A program made the translations under genes and the position numbers. The notes under the pieces are model-generated. The model was not told where the DNA came from. It worked only from the letters and a program-made list of their open reading frames with translations, and did no database searches. From positions 620,001 to 684,000 of the forward strand of contig NZ_CP032094.1 of NCBI RefSeq assembly GCF_003544875.1: DNA of 64,000 bases, in the 5' to 3' direction. The DNA is from Vibrio alfacsensis (GTDB lineage Bacteria; Pseudomonadota; Gammaproteobacteria; Enterobacterales; Vibrionaceae). How positions within the stretch are numbered: the stretch's first letter is position 1; each line of letters starts with the position of its first letter. Positions 19,901 to 31,292 of the stretch are shown here, piece after piece.

Positions 19901-22900
19901 ACAGCGTAAAAGGCAACTTCAACGCGATAGATGGCTCTGATGGCATTGTTGAGTATCAAATTATCGATTTAGATTCAGCAGTGAAAGATCTCACGTCAGG
20001 TGGGCAAGATTTGGTGCTGGTTGAAGTATCAAATTCTAATAGCGTATCAGTTTATGAAGCAAGAATTGATGGCACTACCACGCCCGTTTTCCGCATTACG
20101 TTGGATGCTTCTGACGACAGCTATCAATTTGATTTATTAGCGCCACTAGATCATGCCACGGCCGATGGTGAAAACGAACTCGTTATTAATTTGCCAATCC
20201 AAGCAACCGACTATGATGGTGATGAGTCAAACGTTCAAACGCTGCCGATCACGGTGGTGGATGATTTGCCTGCTTTAATAAAAGTGGATGACAGCAGTAC
20301 AACCATTATTGATGAAGATGATCTCAAAGTAGGTTCAGATACGACTGGTCCTCGTTTTATTTCTGGTTCATTTGACGTCATTGATGGTGCAGACCAAATT
20401 ACCCATTATCAAGTTGCAGATCTTGATGCAGCGGTTTCTGGCTTGCAATCAAACAAACAAGATATTGAGTTAAAAGAAGTTTCGTCGAATGGCGGAGTGA
20501 CCATTTACGAGGCGGTTATTGTCGGTACTTCAACGCAGGTATTTACTCTAACGCTCGATGCCAATAACGACACCTATCGATTTGATTTGATACGTCCGGT
20601 TGATCACGCATCTGGCGGTGAACAAAATCGTTTAACGATCGATATCCCTATTTCAGCCACCGATTATGACGGTGATATAACCACATCCGTTGATTTGCCG
20701 ATAACCATTGTGGATGATGTTCCTGAGATTAAAAGCGCAGATACGTTATTTCTGGATGAAGATGATCTTCCTAATGGTTCTGAAGTGCTCAAAGACAGTC
20801 TTGAAGCGACAGGAAACTTCGATACAGAACAAGGGGCGGATACCGTCGCGTCTTATCAGCTGACTTTATCTTCTCAGCCAATACCGGGTATTACCTCTGA
20901 GGGCCAGTCGGTCACTTTGGTTCAAACGGATGTTACCAACAACAATTATACCTATCAGGGCAAAACCCCTGATGGTAAAGCCGTGTTTACCGTGTTGCTC
21001 AACTCGGACGGTTCCTACAAATTTACGCTTAACGGCGTACTTGATCACGGTACCCAAGGAGAAGATGAGTTAACGGTTAATTTACCAGTATTTGCGACGG
21101 ACGTTGATGGCGATGTTTCAACTATTACGCTTCCAGTTGTCATCACCGATGATGTCCCAACGATTCATAACAACGCCATAAACGTTGTTGAGGGTAAGGG
21201 GAGTTCCACCATTCAACTCTTCCTTGATCCGACAGACAACGATCTAGACTATGGAGCAGATGGTGCAGAAATTACCTCGTTCACTGCCGAACCTTCGGAT
21301 GTGTACTTCGTGGTTAATGGCGCTAACGTTGCTAAAGTCGAGCTTAATGGTTCAGATAAAGTGGTGTCGGTTCATAAAACTCTCGATGGTGTCGATACTG
21401 AGATTGGTCGTTTAACCGTAAAAACAGATGGTAGTGTTCGTTTTCGTGCGAACGATGATCTTGACCATAGTGAAGCCGATCCAATCAACTTTACGCTTAA
21501 AGTGACCGCGACAGATGGGGATCAAGACACAAGTTCTTCGGATGTCGATATTTCGATTATTGACCGTGATGGGAAAATTCAGACGGCGAATGTCTTGACG
21601 TTTGAAGACCGTGGTCGAGATGGTGTTATTGCTGGTATAGATGCTGCGAATCCAGAAGATAACCTTTCAACACTCGATGTAACGCCTGCAAAAGTCAATT
21701 TAGTTGTGGACTTAAACGACGTTGATCGTAATGAAACGCTAGGCGATATAACGATTCTAAAAGCCAATACTCATAATGGTACGTTCTATTATCGTGATGG
21801 CGATGGGAAATTTGTCGAACTCGTACCGACAAATAATAAGATCGTATTGGATGCGGGCAATGTGGACCAAACCGTAAATGGCGAGCTCGTCACACTAAAC
21901 AATTTGTTTTTCATTCCAGATAGACATTTCTCTACCGACGAAGACGGGTTTAGCCCAAGAATACAAGTTGAAATCCTTAACAATGGCACGGTGGATCACG
22001 TTATTGGCGGTCGACTGAACATTCAAGTAGACAGCATTGCTGATATTGCAACATGGAAAACAACGAGCACATTTGATTACGTTGTAGACGAAGATGATAA
22101 GAATGTTTCTTTGAGCATTGAAGCTGAAACTCAAGACACAAGTGATCCAGAAACTATAGTTTATGAGTTGGTGTTTACCGGAGGCGAATCGAATGCCTCG
22201 TTAGTTTATTCTGATGGGACACCACTGCAGAAAGAAAATGGAAAGTACTTCGTTGATGCAAACCGTATTGGTGATGTAGAAGTGGATCCGATAGATAACT
22301 TTTCAGGTTCAATTACTCTCAATATTACGGCTATCACAACTGAGCGAGAAAATGCGCTTTCTGGTAAGCAAACGGCTCGTTCTGAGACCCAAGAGATAGT
22401 CATTGATGTCCAACCTGTCGCGGATGAGGGCGCATTTAGCGTTAATCGTATTAATATATTTGAAGATAACGCACGAACCCAAAACACGATAGATCCAGTA
22501 AGTGATCATGACCCGTTGTTGCTCAATGAAGTGATTAACATGAAGCCATCATCCGATGTGGATGGTTCCGAAACTTTGTTTGTTCGAATCTCTAATTTTT
22601 CAGATGATGGCGTGACTTTAGTTTGGTTAGATACCGCGAATCCAAGTCAAATTAACACCGTAACTGATAGCAGCGGTAATGTTCTATATTATGAAATTCC
22701 AGAATCCCATCTAGCCGATGTAGAAGTACTCCCTCCGTTACATAGTAATGAGGACTTTACGTTCGACGTAGAGGGAATCATAAAAGACAATGCTACGCTC
22801 TCATCTGGGCCTGACCAAGATGTGCTTTCTTTAGGCACTAAAACTGTGAATGTTGCGGTGAAAGGGGTTGCGGATATTCCGGATATCATCCTCATTGATC

Positions 22901-25900
22901 AAAATAATGATTGGCAAATTTTTTCTGATGCAACAGGTGCAGGCATCGAAACTACCATTCCTGAAAATGGTGCGGCCACATTAAGCTTCTCTGTTGTTTC
23001 TGGCGAGTTTAAAGATGCTCCACTTGATGGTTCGGAATCATTAACGGTTATTTTATCGAACATTCCTAATGGTGTGAATGTAGTAGATTCAGATGGAGAT
23101 AGCGTCGATTTAACTTTTGTTGGTTACGATAGCAAAGGTGAACCCATTTATGAGGCAAACATCACAGGGCGCAACTTTAATTCAGGGATTCAGATCATTC
23201 CGACGGAATCATCCACTGAGAATATTCATATCACGGGTACGCTGATTGTCACTGAAAATGATGGCCATACGCGAATTGTGGATAGAGAAATTCGCATTAA
23301 AGTAGAACCAGTGATAGATGCACAAGACAACTATGTGGTTACTTCAGAGGGTAATGAAGACACTCGAATCAACATCGATTGGGAACCTTCTGCGACACAA
23401 AGTCCGGATGCGGATGAGTTTTATGCTGCGCTAACGATTTCTGGCTTTCCTCCTGGCAGTACAGTTTATGTCGATGGTAATGCTCAGGCTCTTACTGGTG
23501 GCACTCTTACTTTGACACCTTTGGCAAATGAATCGGAGCAAGATTTTTCTGCGCGTGTTACTCAGCGTGGTTACATTCAAGTCCAGTTAGAAGAAAACTC
23601 CAGTACTGATTTTGACTTATCCACGCAGGTAACGGTAAAAGAAGTCGATGCAGAATATGTTGATACGGCCAATCCTGGTGAGGGAATCGCTTCAAGTGTT
23701 ATTAATGGCACCGTGAATGTTCAAGTAAATCCAGTTGTAGAAAATGAGAATCTTAGTGGTGATATTTCTACTCAAACTCGACTTCTGGTTGAAGAGGCCG
23801 ACGGTACTGTAACGAACGTCATTCGATCGACGGACTTAGGTAACATTGATTTTACCATTAATACGTCTGACGGTGGGCAAACTGGCGCTAATATCATTAA
23901 ATATCAAGAGTTTGACTTGTCCTCAAAAGAGGTTGTCACCCAATTGGTGGTTCAATTTAACAATGTAGATCCTGATATTTTAGATCAGTTGATCATAATT
24001 GGAGCATCAAATGAGGGGAATGGGCGTTGGACGATAACTGATGAGAATAATTTTACGATTCTCGCTCCTGCGGGTCTTGATCTCACTCCTGACGTTGACA
24101 TTGATGATACGGGGTATTCTCAGATTGGTTTAACAATTTACGCGCAAGTAAATGATCTCGGTGAAGATGCTGTTGAGAAAGACGCCACACAAAGGCGAGA
24201 AACCGAAATTACGCTCGAATTCCCAACAAAAATCGAACCCAAAGACAGCGTTGCGGCCGAAATTAAAATTGATCCTGATGTCCAAATTGATGGACATGAA
24301 GACAATACGATCAGTTTTGGTTCTCAACTTGCTTCTAAGGCATCAACATTCAATTCGGACGGCGTAGAAGATGTACTGACGGTTGTCATTAAACCAAGTG
24401 ACGCGGGATTGCCTCCAGGGCTGACAATTAGTGGTGCAAACGTTGATTTCGTCGATGGTGTTTACGTTTTTCAGGCGAAAATAGACGCAAGCGGAAACAT
24501 TACCGGGCTGGATGGATTGACACTAAAAGTCGCGCAAGATTGGGCGGGCGATTTCGAACTTCCGTTTTATTTGTAACGACAGATACTTTATCGGGTGATG
24601 AGAAGTCTTTTAATGAGAATATCCCCGTCCAAATTCTACCGGTAGTGGACGTTCCTGATTCTTCACCGGATCAGCCTCTTGATAAGAATGTTACGCCAAA
24701 TGTCACGCTTGATATTAAAGGGACTCTTGGTCTCGATTCAGATAAGCAGCCTGTGAATGATCTCAACAATGATGTTCCTACTGACGATGGTGTTGGTTAC
24801 GAAGATGGACTCATTCAATTAGATTTAAATGTCGATTTTGCTGATGTGCGAAACAGTTCAGGAGCCGGGCGTGAGACGTTAACCAGCATTAAACTGACGC
24901 TTGCAGATACCGCATTAGGAGAATTTGTTCATCCAGATGGCACGACAATTGGCACAAGTCTCGAGTTTACGGCAGCCGAAATTGCCGCGGGTGCGCTTGA
25001 TAATGTGCTGTTTAAGCCAAAAGAAAACTATCCGGTAGGGGGCGGGCAAAACACGGTCACGATTAATGTAGAGGGTGAAATTACCGATACTGCGGTTATT
25101 AATCAAACGACATTGGCTCCGGGTGTTGATAATAAAGATGTACGTACATTTACCGATGACGTCACGTTTGAAATAACGCCAGTAGTAGATTCTATTACTG
25201 TAAGTGGCGCAGATATTACCAAACCTATTGTCGTAACAGGTGACGAGGATACCCTGATTTCCTTGGTTGAGTCGGGTAAAGGTGTGACCATTAGCTTAAA
25301 TGACAATGACGGCTCTGAAGAATTTGTCTCTCTTAAACTGACTGATATTCCACCGGATTTTATCGTGCAATCGAACTCATCCGATTATACGGTTAAAAAT
25401 AATGGCGGTGGGGAGTGGAGTATACAGCTAAAAGATCCTAGCCAAACTTCTATTGACCTTAGTGCGATTGAAATTCAACCACCGAAAAACTTTAGTGGCG
25501 AAGCCAAAATTGGTATTACGGTCTTTACACAAGAAGAATTGTTGAAAGCCCCTACCATGCATACAAGTGACCTGACGATCGTTGTCAATCCTATTGGCGA
25601 TATTGTGGATGTGAATCCTGATACACAGGTTTCTGGTAACGAGGGTGACAATATCGACATTAACATCAATGGCGTAGTGGTGGATAACCGTGAGTCCATT
25701 GGTGATGGTGCAGATTATCAAGAAAACGAACCTGAAACGCTGAGAATAGAAGTATCTAATGTGCCAGATGGTGCGAGCCTATCTCTGACGGATGGAACCG
25801 CATTCGTTGATCAAGGTAATGGTATTTTTGTTTTAGAAATTGCGGCTCAAGATATTGATAAGGTGGTGTTTAACTCTGGTGATAGAAATGACAACTCTTG

Positions 25901-28049
25901 GAGCGGCAACTTAGAGTTTAAAGTTCATACCATTGACACGGGCCTAGATGGATCGCAAAGCGTAGGGCCGGAACAGCAGTTTACGGTCAATGTTGATGTA
26001 GCGGCGGTGAATGACCGACCTGAGTTCACTGATGTTATTGATATTAAAACGAAAGAAGATGAATCAATCGTTCTTAATAATTTCAAAATCGCGGACGTTG
26101 ATGCAGAGTTAGACGACCCAACGGCAGAATACACAATTGATGTGAGTGTGACTCATGGTATTTTGAATGTCGACGCGACGGTACTCTTCACTTATGGTTT
26201 GACTGTACAAGGTAATGGCACGGACTCTGTGCAATTGGAAGGTACATTGACTAATCTGAATGACGCGATTACCAATGGTGTGATTGAGTTTAAGCCGGAA
26301 GCAAATTTCTTTGGTGATGTGCCTGTCGATATATCCGTCGACGACCAAGGAAACAAAGGACTCGTGATTACAGGTGTTGACGATACGTTAAATACTAATA
26401 ATGGCAGTTTTGTCATTGAAGTCACCGCTGAAAATGACACGCCGGAAACAACACCAGTCACACTGCCTAGTATTGAAGAAGATCGTGGTGTTTTAGAAAT
26501 ATCTCAATCCGATTTGTTGAAGAATGCAACGGATGTGGAAAGCGACAATCTTGTGGTGAGTGACGTTAAGTTAGCGGATCCAACAATCGGTAGTTTAGAC
26601 TTCAATAGTGCAACAGACTCGTGGGAGTTTACGCCGGCAGAAAACTATTTTGGTCCGGTTGAACTAACGTACGTCATTACTGATGACGGTGAGACGGACG
26701 GGTCATCTGATCCTAAAAGTGTTAGTGGAAGTGCGTCTTTTGTTGTTGAAGCAACGAATGATGCACCAGAGATTTCCGCAAATTCGGTGACGGATGTCAT
26801 TGATGAAAGTGACGGACAAAAGATTACTGGTATTAGTGTCAGTGACGTTGATTTTTCAGGGGCACAAGCGAATGACAGCATGACGGTCAGCTTAAGTGTG
26901 AGTGATGGTGATATTCGAGTTGAAATACCAACGGGTATTGGCGTAACGGTTGGACCAGGAGTACCGGGACAAGTTATTTTAATGGGTACACCTGATGCGA
27001 TTAATAGCGTGTTAAATGCTACAGATAGCGCTCAAGGGCTGTTTATAGACGCAGGAGATGTCGGTAGTGACTCGATTACGCTATCTGTCAGAGCAGAAGA
27101 CAATGGTGTGTATTATGAGAACGCTTCTGGAACAAAACTAGAGGCTGATCAAGACTTTGTTATCAATGTTACGCCAGTTGCGGATGCACCTACGCTGATG
27201 ATTGATCCTAAGTTTAATTTTATTCGCCAAATCACGGCAAGCCAAACCGCAAGCAACCAAGGTTTAGCGATCGTTGGCATCATGGCGGCACTAACCGATA
27301 GCAGTGAAGTATTGTCTTTAGAGTTACCAGGGGTTCCGGACGGCGCTACGGTGACGAGCAGTGAACCAACATCCAATATTAGTTTTGATGGGACTAAATG
27401 GATCGTGCCTGCGGATGAAATTGATTCACTGCGTATCGAGGGTGCAGATGTCGGAACGCACGATATCACTCTTACTGCAGTATCCACAGAATCAAACGGA
27501 GATGAAGCCGAATCCACGCCACTGAATATTAGCCTAGAGGTGACTCTAGATGGGGATAACATCGATCAATCTAGTGAGTCAGAAGACAGTTACTTACTTG
27601 GTGACGATACTGGTATCAGTTTGCTGGGAGGAGCAGGGGATGATGTCATCATTGGTGGTGATGGTGATGATATTCTTATTGGCGGTTTGGGTTCAGATAT
27701 TCTCACTGGCGGTGATGGGAATGACACCTTTAAATGGACTCAGGACTCCGTAGATTCGGGCGCGGTAGATACCATCACAGATTTTACCGTCAATGAAGAT
27801 ACCGTCGATCTGCGTGATGTGATTTCGGAGTTAAATAACACAGACATCCAAATGGAAGATCTGCTTGACCATATTCATGCTGATTATGACTCATCGACTC
27901 AAGCTGTATCACTAAATATCACCACGGATGCTAACGTTCAGCAAACCATCGTGATTGAACACCTTGGTGATTCTTTGGATTTCAGCGGGATGAACTCAAG
28001 TGATATTGTTGAATCACTATTGAACAATAACGTGATTAATAATGGCTAA
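13966..28049 (+). CDS. Giant LapA/BapA-like T1SS repeat adhesin with RTX C terminus, frameshifted
   Basis: With one frameshift repaired this is one surface adhesin of about 4,694 aa. Order: an N-terminal retention module (about 1-150) with the TAAG site at residues 126-129 in ILEATAAGP, the type cut by LapG proteases; a linker; at least 13 acidic T1SS-143 repeats of about 130-150 aa, each with VDEDDL-like and ATDxDGDx motifs (about 480-2380); further Ig/cadherin-like repeats (about 2400-4530); RTX nonapeptides GGAGDDVIIGGDGDDIL (about 4553-4590); and a C-terminal secretion domain (DTITDFTVNEDTVDLRD). Such proteins leave through a LapBCE-type secretion system, stay anchored by the retention module and mediate biofilm adhesion under c-di-GMP control. 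The break at four T (24565-24568) is mended by one T, giving ELPFLFVTTDTLSGDEK. No transporter, LapD or LapG gene lies in the window. Confidence 0.92.
17101..20268 (+). repeat. Near-identical 1,353-bp super-module repeats inside the adhesin gene
   Basis: A three-domain block (types A, B, C) starting at 17101 recurs at 18454 and its first domain again at 19807; both steps are exactly 1,353 bp (451 codons). Copies 1 and 2 are full length; copy 3 covers the first domain only and diverges after about 20268. DNA identity between copies is very high, including many third positions, so duplication was recent or is maintained by gene conversion. Confidence 0.9.
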
Positions 28050-28050
28050 G

Positions 28051-28074
28051 TAATAGTAATAGTAATAGTAATAG
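28051..28074 (+). repeat. Four tandem TAATAG hexanucleotides
   Basis: Perfect 6-bp repeats directly after the adhesin stop codon and before a terminator-like hairpin. Confidence 0.85.
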
Positions 28075-28075
28075 T

Positions 28076-28103
28076 GCTAGTGATGGTGAAATCCATCACT
28101 AGC
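28076..28103 (+). terminator. Hairpin after the adhesin gene
   Basis: Perfect 11-bp stem GCTAGTGATGG/CCATCACTAGC with a 6-nt loop. The T tract is poor (AATTTCTCC), so it may stabilise the 3' end rather than terminate alone. Confidence 0.55.
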
Positions 28104-28176
28104 AATTTCTCCATCAACAGTCACTTAACTCACATTCATCCTTGGGCAACAATAATACATAGCCAACAATAAAATT

Positions 28177-28208
28177 TAGCCCCAAGCAACGAAAGATGCT
28201 TGGGGCTA
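28177..28208 (+). terminator. Strong intrinsic terminator
   Basis: Perfect 12-bp stem TAGCCCCAAGCA/TGCTTGGGGCTA, 8-nt loop, followed by TCAATGTTTTTGTTTTT. It ends adhesin transcription and may also serve the convergent small gene. Confidence 0.85.
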
Positions 28209-28333
28209 TCAATGTTTTTGTTTTTACAACGGTTGGCATAATGACTTGCGTTTATTAAATGCTATGTATCTTAGCTGGATGCTAGGCAACAAGTGATAAA
28301 CATTTCTGCAACAATGAATGTCTAACGGTGTGA

Positions 28334-28495
28334 TCATGCAAACAGTTTGGATAACATCTCTCGTTCTTCATTTGATAACACAGGCGTAGTCTTTTTGTTC
28401 AACGTGTTGTTAATCTCGCCTTGTAGAGAACGAAGTTGACTAGCAGTCATGTCGTTAATTTTTTTCTTTAACTCGTTAAATTGCTGAGTAGTCAT
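28334..28495 (-). CDS. Small hypothetical protein
   Basis: A 53-residue charged helical protein (MTTQQFNELKKKINDMTASQ..., ending EEREMLSKLFA). The start at 28495 is fixed by a strong GGAGGTAG site 6 nt upstream; a longer reading from further upstream lacks a ribosome site. The middle has short runs of Lys/Glu/Gln that could form a coiled coil. I do not know its function. The 271-bp spacer on its far side (28496-28766) shows only degenerate GGAATTGTTG-like repeats. Confidence 0.7.
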   Translation of the reverse strand: MTTQQFNELKKKINDMTASQLRSLQGEINNTLNKKTTPVLSNEEREMLSKLFA

Positions 28496-28766
28496 CTCTA
28501 CCTCCGCATGTTGATTGGGTTTTTCCTTTATCAACCCACCAAAACAACCGTCATGGCTGAAACTCTATAATGTTAGAATAGATTTTGATTGGTGCTTTTT
28601 TGTCCGAGTAATGTCAGTTCCCGTCAAATACAATGTGTGTTCATGCCTCTCATCATCGTCGTTATTGTATCGAGAGGCAGCCATCATTCTAGCTTCTCAA
28701 TAATGCTGATGATTGGAATTATTGTGATGGTTAGAATTGCTGTGATAGTTGGAATTGTTGAGGTGG

Positions 28767-30959
28767 TTAGTTAACCCTTACAGCAAATTTTGAAGCCAAA
28801 GAATGCAGTTCAGGCAACATTCGATAGATAAGATGAAGCTGCTGAAGCACTAAACGAGCAGAGCTGTCATCCTCTTCACGCCATTCATTTAATCTCTGTT
28901 CTAAATTGGCATCTTGGATTGAAGAAAGGTCACAATCTTCACTATGATGATGCAACTGTTGGTGAAGAACGTCCAAATGCTGATGAATGCAGCGATGGGC
29001 ATCTAACACCAATTGGTGAATGGTTTCATCCTCAATTCGAGTTCGATGTGCACCTAATGCAGAGATGTAGCTCAGCATCGCATGGTTTAAGGTGAGAAAA
29101 CGAAAGCTTTCATCGACGGCCGTTCGATACTTACCGGGTTCTGCAAGCATCGTACTGATTGCGGAAGAAAGGTTAGCATCATTGTTGTGCGCTTGGCGGC
29201 GAGCAACACGATAGCTCAAATTGTCTTTCTTACCAATTCGGTATTGACCAATGATCTGTCCGAGATACTGTTTGTTTGCATCAATGGCGTCAGACATGAC
29301 TTTATGAAGTCGTTTTGATTGCCAATCCGGTAGTATCACCATGACTGCACCAACGGCAAGAGCACAGCCTATCAAGGTATCTGCTAAGCGAGGCAGTACG
29401 ACAGCATAACCCTCTCCAAGTTGGTTGAATAAAAACAACACGAGTAGCGTTATAAAGCCTGTCGCATAGCCATAGTTGTTAATACGGAATGCAAAAAACA
29501 TGACTCCGGACAACACAATAAATACCAACTGACTTTCCTGAGATGGGAAGAAAGTCAGTAATGGCACGCCAATCAATAGGCCAGCTAATGTGCCAATAAC
29601 GCGAGCCGTCAGTTTTTGTCGGGTTGCACTGTAGTTTGGTTGACATACAAAGAGTGTGGTGAGAAGAATCCAATAACCGCGATCAATATCAAACGCTTGA
29701 ATGATGCCATATCCGGCGGTTAAGGCGATAGACATTCGAAATGCATGGCGAAATAGCATTGAGTCTTGATTGAAGTTCGCTGAGATTCGTTGCCACATCG
29801 CTTTGAGCGTATGAGGGTTAGTATCGTCAAGGATGTCTTCTTCCAATCGTTCTGCATCTGGATTATTAATATTACTTAGCTGTTTTTCTACGGTCGCTAA
29901 GTTATTAAATAGGTAATTAAGTTGGGCGAGCAGACGTTTCCAATGGCCTTGTTGTTGTTCTTCCAAATAGCCTAATGAGTTTTGCAGCTCTGCTAGAGCC
30001 AAAATGGACTGGTCGGTATGCGTATATTCATTACCCAAACGGATGGCATGCCCAATATCACGGCAAGCTTGTGCTTGGGATTCTAACAAATATTTAAAGC
30101 GAAATAGGACATCAGAACGTTCAAACTCATTGGCCAGATCTTGATATCGGTAATGGCTTGAGCTGACACGTTCGTGGATATCTTGCGCAATAAAATAGAT
30201 ATTCAGAAAGCGGTCGCTAGGCCCATCAATATGGCCTCGTTTAGAGCGGCTTAGCAGTGTAGCTTTACATGCGTTTAGGGCATTAACGGTGGCGGCATTT
30301 AACTTGGCTGCTTCAATTCTCATCGGTTGTGGTGTCAAGTTGGTCACGGGATGAAATAGTCTTGCTTTGGCATCGAGGTAGTTTGCGATTTGCAGAAAGA
30401 CATTGGAGAGGCTTTGTTGTACAGGCTGCATTGGCCAAAAAATCTGCCAGAGCATAGACATAAAGTAAAACCAAACCGCGCCAGTGAGCAGTAATAATGG
30501 CTGGAACCAAAGATTGATACTTTCATGGGCACCGAGCATCGCATATATAGCAATAAGCAGTGACCCGAACGCGATGCTTGCGTACTTCGGGCCAATGGCT
30601 CCGAGCATGATAAATCCAAAGGTAGAAACGAACAAACCAATGGCGAATGCCCATGGCGTATCAAATAGAATTTCTATAGAAAATGCCGCAACGGCAAAAC
30701 AGATAAATGTGAGAATGAGTGCTTTTATTCGGCCTGTGAAACTGTCATCACTCTCGGCCAAAGCTGCTGCAATGACGCCCAAGATAAGTGGGGTGATCAA
30801 TGAATTTTGATTGAAATACCAAGCAGGAATCACGACGCCTAATAAGGTGATCAAAATCAGAATACTATAGTTAATCGTTTTGTTTGCCCAATAGAGGCGA
30901 AGTTTTGAAGCAGCTTGCACGTTGCGCCTTTCGTTGCTGATGAAAAACGGGATTTCCAA
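28767..30959 (-). CDS. yccS: YccS/FUSC-family inner-membrane protein
   Basis: At 730 residues it matches the usual length of YccS (about 720). It has an N-terminal block of six hydrophobic helices (about 28-165), a long cytoplasmic helical region (about 175-395), a second membrane block of the FUSC type (about 405-525), and a C-terminal cytoplasmic domain rich in His and Gln. The FUSC-like segment includes RGYWILLTTLFVCQPNYSAT, a conserved motif shared with aromatic-acid efflux proteins such as AaeB. An efflux role is likely by family, but the substrate is unknown. It appears to be a single-gene transcript. Confidence 0.85.
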   Translation of the reverse strand: MEIPFFISNERRNVQAASKLRLYWANKTINYSILILITLLGVVIPAWYFNQNSLITPLILGVIAAALAESDDSFTGRIKALILTFICFAVAAFSIEILFDTPWAFAIGLFVSTFGFIMLGAIGPKYASIAFGSLLIAIYAMLGAHESINLWFQPLLLLTGAVWFYFMSMLWQIFWPMQPVQQSLSNVFLQIANYLDAKARLFHPVTNLTPQPMRIEAAKLNAATVNALNACKATLLSRSKRGHIDGPSDRFLNIYFIAQDIHERVSSSHYRYQDLANEFERSDVLFRFKYLLESQAQACRDIGHAIRLGNEYTHTDQSILALAELQNSLGYLEEQQQGHWKRLLAQLNYLFNNLATVEKQLSNINNPDAERLEEDILDDTNPHTLKAMWQRISANFNQDSMLFRHAFRMSIALTAGYGIIQAFDIDRGYWILLTTLFVCQPNYSATRQKLTARVIGTLAGLLIGVPLLTFFPSQESQLVFIVLSGVMFFAFRINNYGYATGFITLLVLFLFNQLGEGYAVVLPRLADTLIGCALAVGAVMVILPDWQSKRLHKVMSDAIDANKQYLGQIIGQYRIGKKDNLSYRVARRQAHNNDANLSSAISTMLAEPGKYRTAVDESFRFLTLNHAMLSYISALGAHRTRIEDETIHQLVLDAHRCIHQHLDVLHQQLHHHSEDCDLSSIQDANLEQRLNEWREEDDSSARLVLQQLHLIYRMLPELHSLASKFAVRVN

Positions 30960-31292
30960 TTAGCCTCAAGGTAGAAATCTGCAGCTTGAGGTTACTTGGG
31001 TATATAGTAACAAACACACTATAGCGCGTTTATGACTTAATTTAATAAAACTGTCATTTGCACACTAAATCAACAGACATGTCATTGACTTACGATTTAA
31101 TGATGAGGTGGAGTGCGTTAAACCTTGTACACTAATTCTACAGTTATGTGAGGTTTTATAAAGAATAGGTAAAGAAGAGGATTTCAAACCTATCCTCCGC
31201 TACAACTTGAGCTTTAAAATGATATAAATTCGGAGTATTGAGTGCGGTTGCACTGATAATCAAAGCATCTATAACTAAAAGGCAATCTTTAC
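30960..31292. promoter_or_regulatory. Divergent promoter region between yccS-like gene and helD
   Basis: This 333-bp spacer between divergent genes contains a CCTCAAG/CTTGAGG stem at 30964-30991 just upstream of the yccS-like start and no visible gene. The promoters of both genes should lie here. Confidence 0.45.

Noticed and set aside
14022..28000. Many long minus-strand open frames across the adhesin gene
   Set aside because: They mirror the biased Asp/Gly/Thr-rich coding of the plus strand, have no ribosome sites, and repeat with the repeats.
28051..28074. CRISPR-like array after the adhesin
   Set aside because: The units are 6 bp with no spacers; it is a simple tandem repeat.
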